Source: Bacteroidota bacterium (GTDB lineage Bacteria > Bacteroidota > Bacteroidia > SXHM01). From it: 64,000 nt of DNA. The notes under the pieces were generated by a model. That model worked only from the letters and a program-made list of their open reading frames with translations. It searched no databases and had not been told where the DNA came from. The DNA lies in NCBI GenBank assembly GCA_947479755.1, contig CANKAM010000003.1:32001-96000 (forward strand), read 5' to 3'. Made by a program: the position numbers and the translations under genes. Positions within the stretch are counted from its first letter, which is position 1; each line of letters starts with the position of its first letter. Shown piece after piece: positions 36,870 through 44,541 of this stretch.

Positions 36870-37231
36870 TTATTGACACCAACATTTTGATTGAAATAAG
36901 CCGCAATAACAAGGCTGTAATCAAAAAGTGTGAGGAAATAAAATCTGAAAATATTTGCATAACCCCTGTTTCGGTTGCCGAATTTATTAACGGAACGGGT
37001 AACAAAGCAACCTACAAAAAAGCCGAAAAACTGCTTGCCGGATTTCTGGTTTTAGAATTTGACAAAGGTGTTTCGGAACTGTTTCTTGCTAACTATAAAA
37101 AGTATTGGCTTTCACATCATCCCTCTATTCCTGATATGCTGATTGCTGCAATGGCGTTGCACTATAAGCTGCCTCTTTATACGCTTAACACTAAAGATTT
37201 TAGGTATATTAAAGGGTTGAAGTTGGTGTAG
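36863..37231 (+). CDS. VapC-type PIN domain RNase toxin
   Basis: A 122-residue PIN domain with the acidic active site visible: Asp5 (IIDTN), Glu in VAEF (about 39), Asp in PDMLIA (about 91) and Asp in NTKDFRY (about 111). Members cut tRNA or rRNA when not held by the antitoxin. Target unknown. It is the second gene of a two-gene unit bounded on both sides by short repeats. Confidence 0.85.
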   Translation: MVIIDTNILIEISRNNKAVIKKCEEIKSENICITPVSVAEFINGTGNKATYKKAEKLLAGFLVLEFDKGVSELFLANYKKYWLSHHPSIPDMLIAAMALHYKLPLYTLNTKDFRYIKGLKLV

Positions 37232-37328
37232 TTTTTTCACCACTAAGGGCACAAGGGCACTAAGGTATTTTACCGCTAAGGCGCAAAGACGCGAAGGTTT
37301 TTTCACCACAGATTACACAGATTTTTTT
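37232..37328. repeat. Cluster of three interspersed repeat types behind vapC
   Basis: Three units lie in a row, each led by a T run: CACCACTAAGGGCACAAGGG type (37232-37265), ACCGCTAAGGCGCAAAGACG type (37268-37297) and CACCACAGATTACACAGA type (37298-37328). The first recurs at 38331 and, inverted, at 57877; the second at 34153, 34651 and 38365. Confidence 0.75.
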
Positions 37329-37364
37329 ATGATTTATGTCATTCTAGCTATGGCATAGCGCTTG

Positions 37365-37372
37365 TAGCTTTG
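37365..37372 (+). promoter_or_regulatory. -7 box TAGCTTTG before the 37398 gene
   Basis: Perfect TAnnTTTG 25 bases before the ATG. Confidence 0.55.
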
Positions 37373-37397
37373 CTGTGTTTTAAATAGTGAAAACACC

Positions 37398-38321
37398 ATG
37401 AAAAAAATAATTACATTTTTTATTCTGGTAGCCCTGCTGCCGGGTTGCAAAAAGGACGAAGGCGGAAACATGAACTTTTCCATGCGCTACACCACCTCGT
37501 CTGATGTATTTAAAACCGATGCGGTGCCCGATAGTTTATACACCGGTTTTGGTGATTACATAACTAGTGTAACGCCCTCCCATTTTTCGGGAAAATTCAG
37601 GATGCTGGGCTTTCAGGATGCTGTTAGTCCGATAGACCAAAACACGAATATGCTGCAGTTTATTGATGGCAGTATGTCGAATGATGACCCAAGGCGTATT
37701 GCCGATTTTTCAAACAACGCGGTGGTTAGTTATTCACCGAATATACAGGGCCTTCAGGATAATGATGGCTTGTTTACGGCTGAGCAGATAAACTTTATTT
37801 ATTTTTATTTTGATGCCTATTATTTTTATCAGGAGGTTGCCCTGCCTGCGCAATATGATACCGTAACCATTGCTATGTTTAATCGCAGTTATGGCAATGG
37901 CAATTTTGATTACCGAAGTGATTCGGTTAAGGTAAACAACATACTTAAAGTAGATTATTACCCACTTATCAGCAATGTTTTTAATGACGAAAACTACTGG
38001 CCTCAGTCTTATGTTTTTGGTAATTGCGATTCAACTTTTCTTTTTAATACCGAGCACAATGTTGTGCCTAACTCGGCTAACTGGCCCTTTGGAGGCTCTA
38101 CACACGAATCAATAATCCGAAGCAATAAGTATAACATGGCAACGGTTAACACTCCAACCGAAGGCGAAACGGTTAACATGACTTCAACCGTTGGTTTTGA
38201 TACCCAAAACCTGATTCAGATTTATGCCGGGGCCGATAACATCCCTTATAACGGTGATGATGTGTTTGTTTATGCGCCCAATTTTTGGGAGCGTATACAG
38301 GCTAATCTGGTGGTGGAATAG
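37398..38321 (+). CDS. Lipoprotein of unknown function
   Basis: The 307-residue protein starts with a lipoprotein signal (MKKIITFFILVALLPGCKK, lipidated cysteine about 17), with the CKKDEGG sequence after the cysteine typical of Bacteroidota lipoproteins sent to the outer membrane. The rest is rich in aromatic residues and strands, with a late GADNIPYNGDDVF. No domain is recognised. It stands alone between repeat clusters. Confidence 0.75.
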   Translation: MKKIITFFILVALLPGCKKDEGGNMNFSMRYTTSSDVFKTDAVPDSLYTGFGDYITSVTPSHFSGKFRMLGFQDAVSPIDQNTNMLQFIDGSMSNDDPRRIADFSNNAVVSYSPNIQGLQDNDGLFTAEQINFIYFYFDAYYFYQEVALPAQYDTVTIAMFNRSYGNGNFDYRSDSVKVNNILKVDYYPLISNVFNDENYWPQSYVFGNCDSTFLFNTEHNVVPNSANWPFGGSTHESIIRSNKYNMATVNTPTEGETVNMTSTVGFDTQNLIQIYAGADNIPYNGDDVFVYAPNFWERIQANLVVE

Positions 38322-38330
38322 GGTTTTTAT

Positions 38331-38391
38331 TTCACCACTAAGGGCACAAGAACACTACGGTTTTTTACCGCAAAGACGCTAAGGCGCAAAG
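38331..38391. repeat. Two interspersed repeats behind the lipoprotein gene
   Basis: A CACCACTAAGGGCACAAG unit (38331-38360) and an ACCGCAAAGACGCTAAGG unit (38367-38391), the same families as at 37232-37297. Confidence 0.7.
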
Positions 38392-38396
38392 TTTTT

Positions 38397-38424
38397 AAAA
38401 CCCTTGCAGGAGTGCAGGGGTTTT
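38397..38424 (+). terminator. Terminator behind the 37398 gene
   Basis: AAAACCCTTGCA and TGCAGGGGTTTT pair around a GGAG loop, followed by TT. Confidence 0.75.
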
Positions 38425-38441
38425 TTAGTTATGATTTATTT

Positions 38442-38449
38442 TACTTTTG
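38442..38449 (+). promoter_or_regulatory. -7 box TACTTTTG before the 38483 gene
   Basis: Perfect TAnnTTTG 33 bases before the ATG. Confidence 0.5.
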
Positions 38450-38482
38450 GAATGCTTAATCTCAAATAATTAGTAGAAGCAA

Positions 38483-38866
38483 ATGAACATAGTTAAGGAT
38501 AATATTAAGTGGGCATCTAACCTGACTTTTATATTATTAGGATTATTCTTTTTGGATTTCTTATTTGAACACATTTTTATTACTAAAAGGTTTTCGGTTA
38601 ATGCAATTACCGATTTTTTACCACTTGTATTAATGTTAAGTGCATTGGCAGTTGTAATTCGTGAAGGATATACTATAGTTAAATATATATTTCTCTTTAT
38701 CTTTTGTAGTTCGATATATTGGGATTATATTGATACTACCAGTATTGTTAAAACTCAAGGATATGAGGCGATTGGAGTAGAGCTTTATCGGTCAACTTTA
38801 TCAGTAATATCTAACCTTTTACTATTGGCAATAATAGTTCTATTGTTTTTAGGTAAACGAAATTGA
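38483..38866 (+). CDS. Small membrane protein with four spans
   Basis: A 127-residue hydrophobic protein with spans near 14-33, 43-60, 66-82 and 105-123, ending GKRN. No family is recognised. Its codons are clearly richer in A and T than those of the neighbours (ATA, TTA, AGG), which hints at a recent arrival. It lies between repeat clusters and the second 21-bp array locus. Confidence 0.65.
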   Translation: MNIVKDNIKWASNLTFILLGLFFLDFLFEHIFITKRFSVNAITDFLPLVLMLSALAVVIREGYTIVKYIFLFIFCSSIYWDYIDTTSIVKTQGYEAIGVELYRSTLSVISNLLLLAIIVLLFLGKRN

Positions 38867-38887
38867 TTTTTCTGGCAAAACGTAAAC

Positions 38888-39235
38888 CTATTTTTTACTC
38901 ACCACCTCCCAATACCTGTCCCGCTCCTCTCCTACCCTTTTCAGTTCATTTTCAAGTTCGGTTATTTTTTCTTTCATCATTTTTTCGCGTTGGGTAATGC
39001 GCTTGTGTTCGGGCAGCAGGTCAAGGTAATACTCAAACAGGTTTACGTGCAGTATATCGGTTAGGGTGAGCAGCAGCGAGGCTTTCGGGTCACCATTTTT
39101 CAGTATCTTATTATAATAGGTTTGGCTTTTACCGGTTTTAAGTGCCAGTTTGCGTAGTGAGGTACCTTTAACTTTTGCCCATCCTTTTATAATGGTAAGC
39201 ATATCGGGCAGTTGGGGGTGTTTAGTGGTGGTCAT
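38888..39235 (-). CDS. Short HTH (XRE-like) protein with C-terminal coiled coil, beside array 2
   Basis: I start this 115-residue protein at ATG 39235. Residues about 24-62 fit a Cro/C1-type helix-turn-helix (SLRKLALKTGKSQTYYNKILKNG), and the last 40 residues form a heptad-patterned helix (MMKEKITELENELKRVGEERD) for dimerisation. It is likely a DNA-binding regulator. Its coding strand begins some 30 bases from array 2, which is the whole of its upstream region, so it may bind the array and control itself; that is inference. Confidence 0.78.
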   Translation of the reverse strand: MTTTKHPQLPDMLTIIKGWAKVKGTSLRKLALKTGKSQTYYNKILKNGDPKASLLLTLTDILHVNLFEYYLDLLPEHKRITQREKMMKEKITELENELKRVGEERDRYWEVVSKK

Positions 39236-39263
39236 GGTTGGGTGATGTGGTATTTGGGTGTTA

Positions 39264-39410
39264 TTATTTTCAGCAGGTATTTCCAAATCGTCAGCACATG
39301 ATTACAAATCCTCAGCACGTGATTACAAAACGTCAGCGCGTGTTTCCAAAACGTCAGCAGATTATTCCAAAATGGCAGCATTTTATTCCAAATGGTATAG
39401 ATAGGTTGAC
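39264..39410. repeat. 21-bp tandem repeat array 2 (seven units)
   Basis: Contiguous 21-base units start at 39264, 39285, 39306, 39327, 39348, 39369 and 39390. In units 2-5 positions 1-3 are AAA, 8-11 are CAGC and 18-21 are TTAC or TTCC; positions 4-7 and 12-17 vary. The outer units are decayed. Both strands happen to be open, giving seven-residue peptide repeats, but neither reading looks like a gene. The array separates two minus-strand genes and lies behind a strong terminator. Confidence 0.9.
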
Positions 39411-39431
39411 TAATCGTATACATGGCAAAGA

Positions 39432-39460
39432 AAAACCCCTCGCCTGTGGCGAGGGGTTTT
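39432..39460 (-). terminator. Strong terminator between the 39468 gene and array 2
   Basis: AAAACCCCTCGCC (39432-39444) and GGCGAGGGGTTTT (39448-39460) form a 13-bp perfect stem with a three-base loop; on the minus strand TTTTTCTTTG follows. It lies eight bases behind the stop of the 39468 gene and insulates array 2 from it. Confidence 0.9.
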
Positions 39461-39467
39461 AGGGGTA

Positions 39468-40418
39468 TTAGCCTATTGTAATTTTGTAGGTGCCCGCTAC
39501 AGGGGTATTGTTGAACACGCGTATTTCGTTGCCATTGGCTGCCCAATCGCCCATCAGAAAGGTGTCGCTTCCTGCGGGGTTAATCAGTTTTTGCATGCCG
39601 TTGCTCAGTCCGTTAAAATACAACTGATAAAAGAGGGTTGTTGGTCCCGGATTTTCGAGTAATACAGGGGTTGCCGCGTTGTAGGTAACTGGCACGCCTG
39701 CAAAGCTCATGGCGTTTACAGCTCCGGTTAATACGGTGCCGGTGCCACCACCACCTCCTCCTCCTCCGGGTCCTGCGGCATCATCAATTTTGCGGGCCAG
39801 CTGATATTCAAAATACAGCAGCACGGTGGTGCCGGTGTTAAAGTTTTTCATCAGCACATCTAAGGTGCTTAGTTCGCGGTCGCCTTTTTCAAACAGCAGG
39901 TCAACAGCGCGACCGGCAACCATTTTGTCTTCAATTTTTTCTTTGGGTTTGGTAACCACTGCGCGATAGGCATTGCGGGCTGTATCAAAGTTAGCAAGGT
40001 CAACAGCGTTGTATCCGTATGCGGCAAGTGAGGCCATCAGTGGCAAGGCAGTTTCATACGTTAAATCGGCAGGAGCAAGCAGGTACATGTCGCGCATGGC
40101 ACCCAGCTCGCTGCGGGTAAAGTTTATACGTTTGGCAAGGGGATAATCGCCCGTAATGGTGGCATGCGATTCAACGGCTGAGGCGGCACGCAGTATGGCT
40201 GCTATAAGGGTTTCTTGTTTCTGGGCTTTGTCAAGGGCATAGCCGGTGGTATCTTCGCTGGCTTCCTCTTCGCTGTCAACTATGTCGAGGCGGGTTTGGT
40301 CAAACAATAGTTCAACGGTTGCAATGGCAGGTATCGTGGCAAGCTGGGCAACATGGTCGTCTAAAAAGCTGCCTACTTTATTATACATGCTTAGCTTGTT
40401 TTCCTGTGTGTCATTCAT
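39468..40418 (-). CDS. Unknown two-part protein with glycine linker, array 2 locus
   Basis: The 316-residue product is not recognised. Residues about 1-215 look all-helical, with many alanines and charged residues (AVESHATITGDYPLAKR, DTARNAYRAVVTKPKEK). A run of glycines (GPGGGGGGGGTG, about 220-231) links this to about 85 residues that look like a beta-sandwich ending NTPVAGTYKITIG. There is no signal peptide or span. It follows a small HTH gene by 38 bases and is closed by a strong terminator, so the pair is probably one transcript. Confidence 0.78.
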   Translation of the reverse strand: MNDTQENKLSMYNKVGSFLDDHVAQLATIPAIATVELLFDQTRLDIVDSEEEASEDTTGYALDKAQKQETLIAAILRAASAVESHATITGDYPLAKRINFTRSELGAMRDMYLLAPADLTYETALPLMASLAAYGYNAVDLANFDTARNAYRAVVTKPKEKIEDKMVAGRAVDLLFEKGDRELSTLDVLMKNFNTGTTVLLYFEYQLARKIDDAAGPGGGGGGGGTGTVLTGAVNAMSFAGVPVTYNAATPVLLENPGPTTLFYQLYFNGLSNGMQKLINPAGSDTFLMGDWAANGNEIRVFNNTPVAGTYKITIG

Positions 40419-40456
40419 AAGATGAGGGGTTTTTGATGGTTTTGTAACTGAGTTGT

Positions 40457-40837
40457 TTATTTATTGGGGTTGGATGCTATTAGTTTTTCAAGCAAGGCAA
40501 TAATTTTTTTATTGTCTTTTTTAAGTTCAGCAACTGCCTGTATCAAAGCTTCATTAGACTCAGAGGTGCCGGCTTTGTATGCTTCCACCGGCTCACTTAC
40601 AATAAGAGCATTCATTTTTTTGTTGTAAGTCAGGAATTTTAAATCAGGAATTTCTTCCGAAAAATCATGAAGCACAATTGGTGAGGCCATTAGTAGTTTT
40701 TCGAAACCCAGTTCAGGAGTATTGCACCAACTGGTAAGAGTATTATCAGAAATATCCATCGAGTTGCAAAACACAACGCGCGAAAGCCCTGATTTATCAA
40801 AGTATTTTTTTAATAATTCACCCCGGTGTATATTCAT
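40457..40837 (-). CDS. Short HTH protein with C-terminal coiled coil, upstream in the array 2 locus
   Basis: I use ATG 40837 (126 residues) since TAATTTTG lies six bases before it. The N-terminal half looks like a Cro-type helix-turn-helix (HRGELLKKYFDKSGLSRVVF, then DISDNTLTSWCNTPELGFEK). The last 40 residues form a lysine-rich amphipathic helix (AVAELKKDNKKIIALLEKL). Its plan, HTH plus coiled coil, matches the 38888 protein at the other end of the locus, but the sequences are not close. It leads the transcript of the 39468 gene. Confidence 0.72.
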   Translation of the reverse strand: MNIHRGELLKKYFDKSGLSRVVFCNSMDISDNTLTSWCNTPELGFEKLLMASPIVLHDFSEEIPDLKFLTYNKKMNALIVSEPVEAYKAGTSESNEALIQAVAELKKDNKKIIALLEKLIASNPNK

Positions 40838-40843
40838 GGAAGG

Positions 40844-40851
40844 CAAAATTA
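40844..40851 (-). promoter_or_regulatory. -7 box TAATTTTG before the 40457 gene
   Basis: Perfect TAnnTTTG on the minus strand, six bases before ATG 40837. Confidence 0.6.
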
Positions 40852-40914
40852 TTTTTGCCAACACTCAGTTGTATGCGTGAATTTTGAGGTTTTTTTGAGG
40901 GGTGGGAAATACTT

Positions 40915-40950
40915 GCTCTGCGCAACCCTCTGCGTCCTCTGCGGTAAAAA
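40915..40950. repeat. Interspersed repeat CTCTGCG...CTCTGCGGTAAAA before ybeY
   Basis: CTCTGCGCAACC then CTCTGCGTCCTCTGCGG and AAAAA; this type reads RRGRRG in a reverse shadow frame and is a common Bacteroidota intergenic repeat. It directly abuts the ybeY promoter. Confidence 0.6.
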
Positions 40951-40954
40951 TTTC

Positions 40955-40962
40955 GATATTTG
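40955..40962 (+). promoter_or_regulatory. Near-consensus -7 box GATATTTG before ybeY
   Basis: One mismatch from TAnnTTTG and six bases before ATG 40969. Confidence 0.45.
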
Positions 40963-40968
40963 CCCCCA

Positions 40969-41415
40969 ATGAGCAGCATCAATTTCTTCAACCACGAACT
41001 GAGTTTTACTCTAAAGAACAAAACAAAAGTTCGTCAGTGGTTAACCTCCGTTGCCAAAAAAGAAGGCGCAGAAATCGTAGAGCTCAACTACATTTTTTGC
41101 AGTGATGATTACCTGCTGGAGCTGAATAAAAAACACCTGAACCATAACACACTTACGGATATAATTACGTTTGATAATTCGGCATCACGTTCCCCCTCCT
41201 TATTTCAAGGAGGGGGCCAGGGGGTGGTCGGAGACATTTTTATTAGCATTGAAAGAATAACCGAAAACGCAGAAAAATTCAATGTTTCACGTGAGCACGA
41301 ACTCCACCGCGTAATGGTACATGGCCTGCTTCACCTCCTCGGCTACAAAGACAAAAAACCCGCTGACAAAGCCCAAATGACGGGCAAAGAAGATTTTTAT
41401 TTGAAGCGGTTTTAG
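40969..41415 (+). CDS. ybeY: Endoribonuclease / rRNA maturation factor YbeY
   Basis: A 148-residue metalloprotein that trims 16S rRNA ends and takes part in ribosome quality control. The zinc motif HGLLHLLGY is intact, as is NHNTLTDIITFD. Between that strand and GDIFISIERITENA lies an extra segment of about 15 residues (SRSPSLFQGGGQGVV) encoded by a palindromic repeat at 41190-41231; the insertion keeps the frame. I use ATG 40969, with a -7-like box six bases before it. The segment VSREH at about 106-110 is encoded by a partial parS-like sequence. Confidence 0.93.
   Translation: MSSINFFNHELSFTLKNKTKVRQWLTSVAKKEGAEIVELNYIFCSDDYLLELNKKHLNHNTLTDIITFDNSASRSPSLFQGGGQGVVGDIFISIERITENAEKFNVSREHELHRVMVHGLLHLLGYKDKKPADKAQMTGKEDFYLKRF
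41190..41231. repeat. Palindromic element inserted in frame within ybeY
   Basis: CCCCCTCCTT, a short loop, then AAGGAGGGGG and CCAGGGGGTGG. It matches the intergenic elements at 41433-41471 and, inverted, 36528-36573 over nearly its whole length. Confidence 0.85.
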
Positions 41416-41432
41416 GCTGTTTTTTCTCTCTG

Positions 41433-41471
41433 CTCCCCCTCCTTGTTTAAGGAGGGGGTTGGGGGGTGGTA
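41433..41471. repeat. Palindromic element between ybeY and mnmG
   Basis: CCCCCTCCTTG, loop, AAGGAGGGGGTT and GGGGGGTGG. Its tail lies 11 bases before the mnmG -7 box, and a TTG at 41459-41461 could serve as a -33 element. Confidence 0.8.
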
Positions 41472-41481
41472 ACTTTTGCAT

Positions 41482-41489
41482 TATCTTTG
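41482..41489 (+). promoter_or_regulatory. -7 box TATCTTTG before mnmG
   Basis: Perfect TAnnTTTG seven bases before ATG 41497; it decides that start over the in-frame codon at 41476. Confidence 0.65.
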
Positions 41490-41496
41490 CGCCCCC

Positions 41497-43395
41497 ATGT
41501 TCGAAAAATACGATGTAATTGTAGTAGGTGCCGGCCACGCAGGATGCGAGGCTGCTGCTGCTGCTGCCAATCTGGGCAGCAAAACATTGCTCATTACCAT
41601 GAATATGGCAACCATTGCACAAATGAGTTGCAACCCCGCCATGGGTGGCATTGCCAAAGGACAAATAGTGCGCGAAATTGATGCACTTGGTGGATACTCA
41701 GGAGTTGTAAGTGATAAATCGGCCATTCAGTTTAAAATGCTGAATAAATCAAAAGGTCCCGCAATGTGGAGCCCACGCACGCAGAACGACCGCATGCTAT
41801 TTGCCGCAGAATGGCGCAACATGTTGGAACAAACCAAAAACCTTGACTTTTGGCAAGACATGGTAAGCTCGCTAATCATCGAAAACGGAAAATTGTGCGG
41901 AGTGCGCACCTCTATGGGAATTGAATTCCGTTGCAAGGCAGTAGTGCTCACCAACGGCACTTTTTTGAATGGAGTAATACATATTGGCGAGAAAAATTTT
42001 GGTGGTGGAAGATCTGCTGAAAAAGCCTCAACCGGCATAACCGAACAATTGGTTCAGCTTGGTTTTGAAAGTGGCAGAATGAAAACCGGAACCCCTCCCC
42101 GCCTGGATGGTCGCTCGTTGGATTATTCTAAAATGACTGAACAACCCGGTGACGAAAACCCAAGTAAATTTTCATTTTCAGAGGGTACAAGCCCTTTTAT
42201 TACTCAAAACGGACAAGAACCTAAGAAACAAATTTCATGTCATTTAACATACACAAATGAAGAGGTTCACGACCTGTTGAGAACCGGCTTTGATAAATCG
42301 CCCATGTTCTCAGGACGCATTCAAGGCATTGGACCACGCTACTGCCCCTCAATTGAGGATAAAATAGACCGCTTTGCAGATAAAGAACGCCATCAGCTTT
42401 TCGTAGAACCCGAAGGATGGAATACGGTGGAGGTTTATATCAATGGATTCTCCACTTCATTGCCTGAAGATGTTCAGTATAAGGCACTTAAGAAGGTAAC
42501 AGGCTTCGAAAACGTGAAGATGTTCCGTCCGGGCTATGCAATAGAGTACGATTACTTCCCGCCTCAGCAATTGCACCTTACTTTAGAGACAAAGCTGGTA
42601 GAAAACCTCTACTTCGCAGGACAAATAAACGGCACCACCGGCTACGAAGAAGCAGCTTGTCAAGGTATGATGGCAGGTATAAACGCACATCGAAAAATCA
42701 ATGAGCAAACAGCGTTTATTTTAAAACGCTCCGAAGCATATATAGGCGTCTTAATTGATGACCTTGTAACCAAGGGAACCGATGAGCCTTATCGCATGTT
42801 TACCTCACGTGCTGAGTATCGAATCCTTCTTCGCCAGGATAATGCTGATATGCGCCTCACTCCTCTTGCCTATGAATTAGGTCTGGTTGATAAAGAGCAC
42901 TTAGATAAAGTAAGCGATAAATACGAAAAAGCTCAACAGGTAATTAACTACTTCAAAAAAGAAAGTGTAAGCCCTGATGTTATAAATCCTGTTCTGGAAA
43001 ACATTGGATCAAACCCCATCGACCAGAAAGTAAAACTATTTGGCATCATGGCTCGTCCCGGAATTAATTTTCCTGATCTCTATAAAGGAATTCCTGATCT
43101 TAAGGAATATATGGATATCACCTTTAACAACAATCAGGAGATTTCTGAGCAGGCTGAAATATTGATGAAGTATGAAGGATATATAGAAAAAGAACAGGAA
43201 ATGGCCAACAAGCTAAACCGCCTTGAGGATACAATCCTCCATGATGATTTTAACTTCGGCGTGCTTAAATCTCTATCTATTGAGGCCCGTCAAAAGCTAA
43301 CCAAAATTAAACCCAGAACACTAGGTCAGGCATCTCGTATAAGTGGAGTATCCCCTTCCGACATCTCTGTTCTGATGATCCACCTTGGCAGATAA
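41497..43395 (+). CDS. mnmG: tRNA uridine-5-carboxymethylaminomethyl modification enzyme MnmG (GidA)
   Basis: A 632-residue FAD protein that with MnmE modifies U34 of tRNAs reading NNA/NNG codons. The FAD motif GAGHAGCEAA is near residue 11-20, MGGIAKGQIVREIDALGG follows, and the C-terminal helical domain with LGQASRISGVSPSDISVLMIHL is complete. In many bacteria this gene (gidA) lies close to oriC. Here a perfect parS site begins nine bases behind its stop. Confidence 0.96.
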   Translation: MFEKYDVIVVGAGHAGCEAAAAAANLGSKTLLITMNMATIAQMSCNPAMGGIAKGQIVREIDALGGYSGVVSDKSAIQFKMLNKSKGPAMWSPRTQNDRMLFAAEWRNMLEQTKNLDFWQDMVSSLIIENGKLCGVRTSMGIEFRCKAVVLTNGTFLNGVIHIGEKNFGGGRSAEKASTGITEQLVQLGFESGRMKTGTPPRLDGRSLDYSKMTEQPGDENPSKFSFSEGTSPFITQNGQEPKKQISCHLTYTNEEVHDLLRTGFDKSPMFSGRIQGIGPRYCPSIEDKIDRFADKERHQLFVEPEGWNTVEVYINGFSTSLPEDVQYKALKKVTGFENVKMFRPGYAIEYDYFPPQQLHLTLETKLVENLYFAGQINGTTGYEEAACQGMMAGINAHRKINEQTAFILKRSEAYIGVLIDDLVTKGTDEPYRMFTSRAEYRILLRQDNADMRLTPLAYELGLVDKEHLDKVSDKYEKAQQVINYFKKESVSPDVINPVLENIGSNPIDQKVKLFGIMARPGINFPDLYKGIPDLKEYMDITFNNNQEISEQAEILMKYEGYIEKEQEMANKLNRLEDTILHDDFNFGVLKSLSIEARQKLTKIKPRTLGQASRISGVSPSDISVLMIHLGR

Positions 43396-43403
43396 ATCCC
43401 ATT

Positions 43404-43419
43404 TGTTTCACGTGAAACA
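43404..43419. other. parS site 1 (ParB binding site)
   Basis: TGTTTCACGTGAAACA matches the near-universal 16-bp parS palindrome in all positions. It lies in the 36-base gap between mnmG and the methyltransferase gene. Confidence 0.9.
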
Positions 43420-43431
43420 TTCTCACATTTT

Positions 43432-44340
43432 ATGGAAAATTTAACCCAATGCCCTGTCTGTAAAGAGACAAATTTTAGCCCATTTTTAGACTGTAAAGAC
43501 TACACTGTTTCACGTGAAACATTCACAATCGTTCAATGTAATTCATGTGAATTTAAGTTCACTAACCCCAGACCAGAGCCAAAGCATTTGGGCAAATATT
43601 ACGAGAGCACTGACTATGTTTCTCACTCAAAAAGCAATAAAGGTTTCATCAACTCACTATATCATATTGCAAAACATTACAGCCTTTTAAAGAAGATACA
43701 GCTCATAAATAGACTATGTAAAAAAGGGAAACTATTAGATTATGGTTGTGGTACCGGTGATTTTTTAAACACCTGTAAAGTATCAGGCTGGGAGGTATCA
43801 GGAATTGAACCGAACGATTTGGCAAGAAATACTGCAAAAGAATTATTAAAATCAGGAATTAATTCTGAATTATCTGAAAACAGTTTTGAGAAAGATAGTT
43901 TTAACATTATAACTCTTTGGCATGTTTTGGAACACATTTCAGAACTGGATAAAACCGTTGAAACCCTTTTAACCTTTCTAAAACCCAATGGTATTTTATT
44001 GATAGCCGTCCCCAACTGCAACTCATATGATGCTCAGATTTACGGAAAATACTGGGCAGCTTATGATGTTCCCAGACATTTATACCATTTTGTGCCCAAA
44101 ACCACCGAAAAATACTTCAAAAACAAGGGTTTAAGCCTTGAAAAAATACTTCCAATGCCTCTGGACTCATTCTATGTCAGCATGTTAAGTGAAAAATACA
44201 TGGCTCAGGAAACAGAAAAATCTACTGGACTATGTATGATTCGAGCTGTGTGGAGAGGCTATATTTCTAACATCAAAGCTATTTCAAAGCAAGGAACCTC
44301 ATCAAGTCAGGTCTATATCTTCAAAAAAGGTGCTTTCTAA
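43432..44340 (+). CDS. Class I SAM-dependent methyltransferase with N-terminal zinc ribbon
   Basis: The 302-residue protein starts with a CPVC...CNSC zinc-binding ribbon (about residues 8-11 and 37-40), then a Rossmann methyltransferase domain with LLDYGCGTGDFL (about 102-113) and ITLWHVLEHISE, the Methyltransf_23 pattern. The C-terminal part is specific to this family. Substrate unknown; relatives occur in polysaccharide and secondary gene sets. A perfect parS site lies in codons 25-30 (VSRET). Confidence 0.82.
   Translation: MENLTQCPVCKETNFSPFLDCKDYTVSRETFTIVQCNSCEFKFTNPRPEPKHLGKYYESTDYVSHSKSNKGFINSLYHIAKHYSLLKKIQLINRLCKKGKLLDYGCGTGDFLNTCKVSGWEVSGIEPNDLARNTAKELLKSGINSELSENSFEKDSFNIITLWHVLEHISELDKTVETLLTFLKPNGILLIAVPNCNSYDAQIYGKYWAAYDVPRHLYHFVPKTTEKYFKNKGLSLEKILPMPLDSFYVSMLSEKYMAQETEKSTGLCMIRAVWRGYISNIKAISKQGTSSSQVYIFKKGAF
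43506..43521. other. parS site 2 (ParB binding site), inside coding sequence
   Basis: A second perfect TGTTTCACGTGAAACA, 102 bp from the first, encoded as Val-Ser-Arg-Glu-Thr in the methyltransferase. Confidence 0.9.
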
Positions 44341-44541
44341 GCGTTTTTAGCGCATTTCTCTCTTCTACGGTATTCTGACCTTCTTTTTCAGCAAAAATTC
44401 GTCTGCTGCTCTTAAAAACAGCCGCTTCTGAAACCCTTATCCTGCAAGGCTTTCAGAGCCTTGTTTTCAGCATTTTCCGTTAAATTATGTTAAGATTTAA
44501 CCAAAACGGGCAAATTTCAAATCCACAGGTTGAAAAAGGTC

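Noticed and set aside
39232-39546. Reading frames with seven-residue repeats across array 2 on both strands
   Set aside because: A 21-bp repeat keeps any frame open on both strands. The frames overlap the terminator and the ends of real genes.
41283-41298. Third parS-like site in ybeY
   Set aside because: Only the first 12 of 16 bases match and the palindrome is broken; it encodes the YbeY segment VSREH, so chance is likely.
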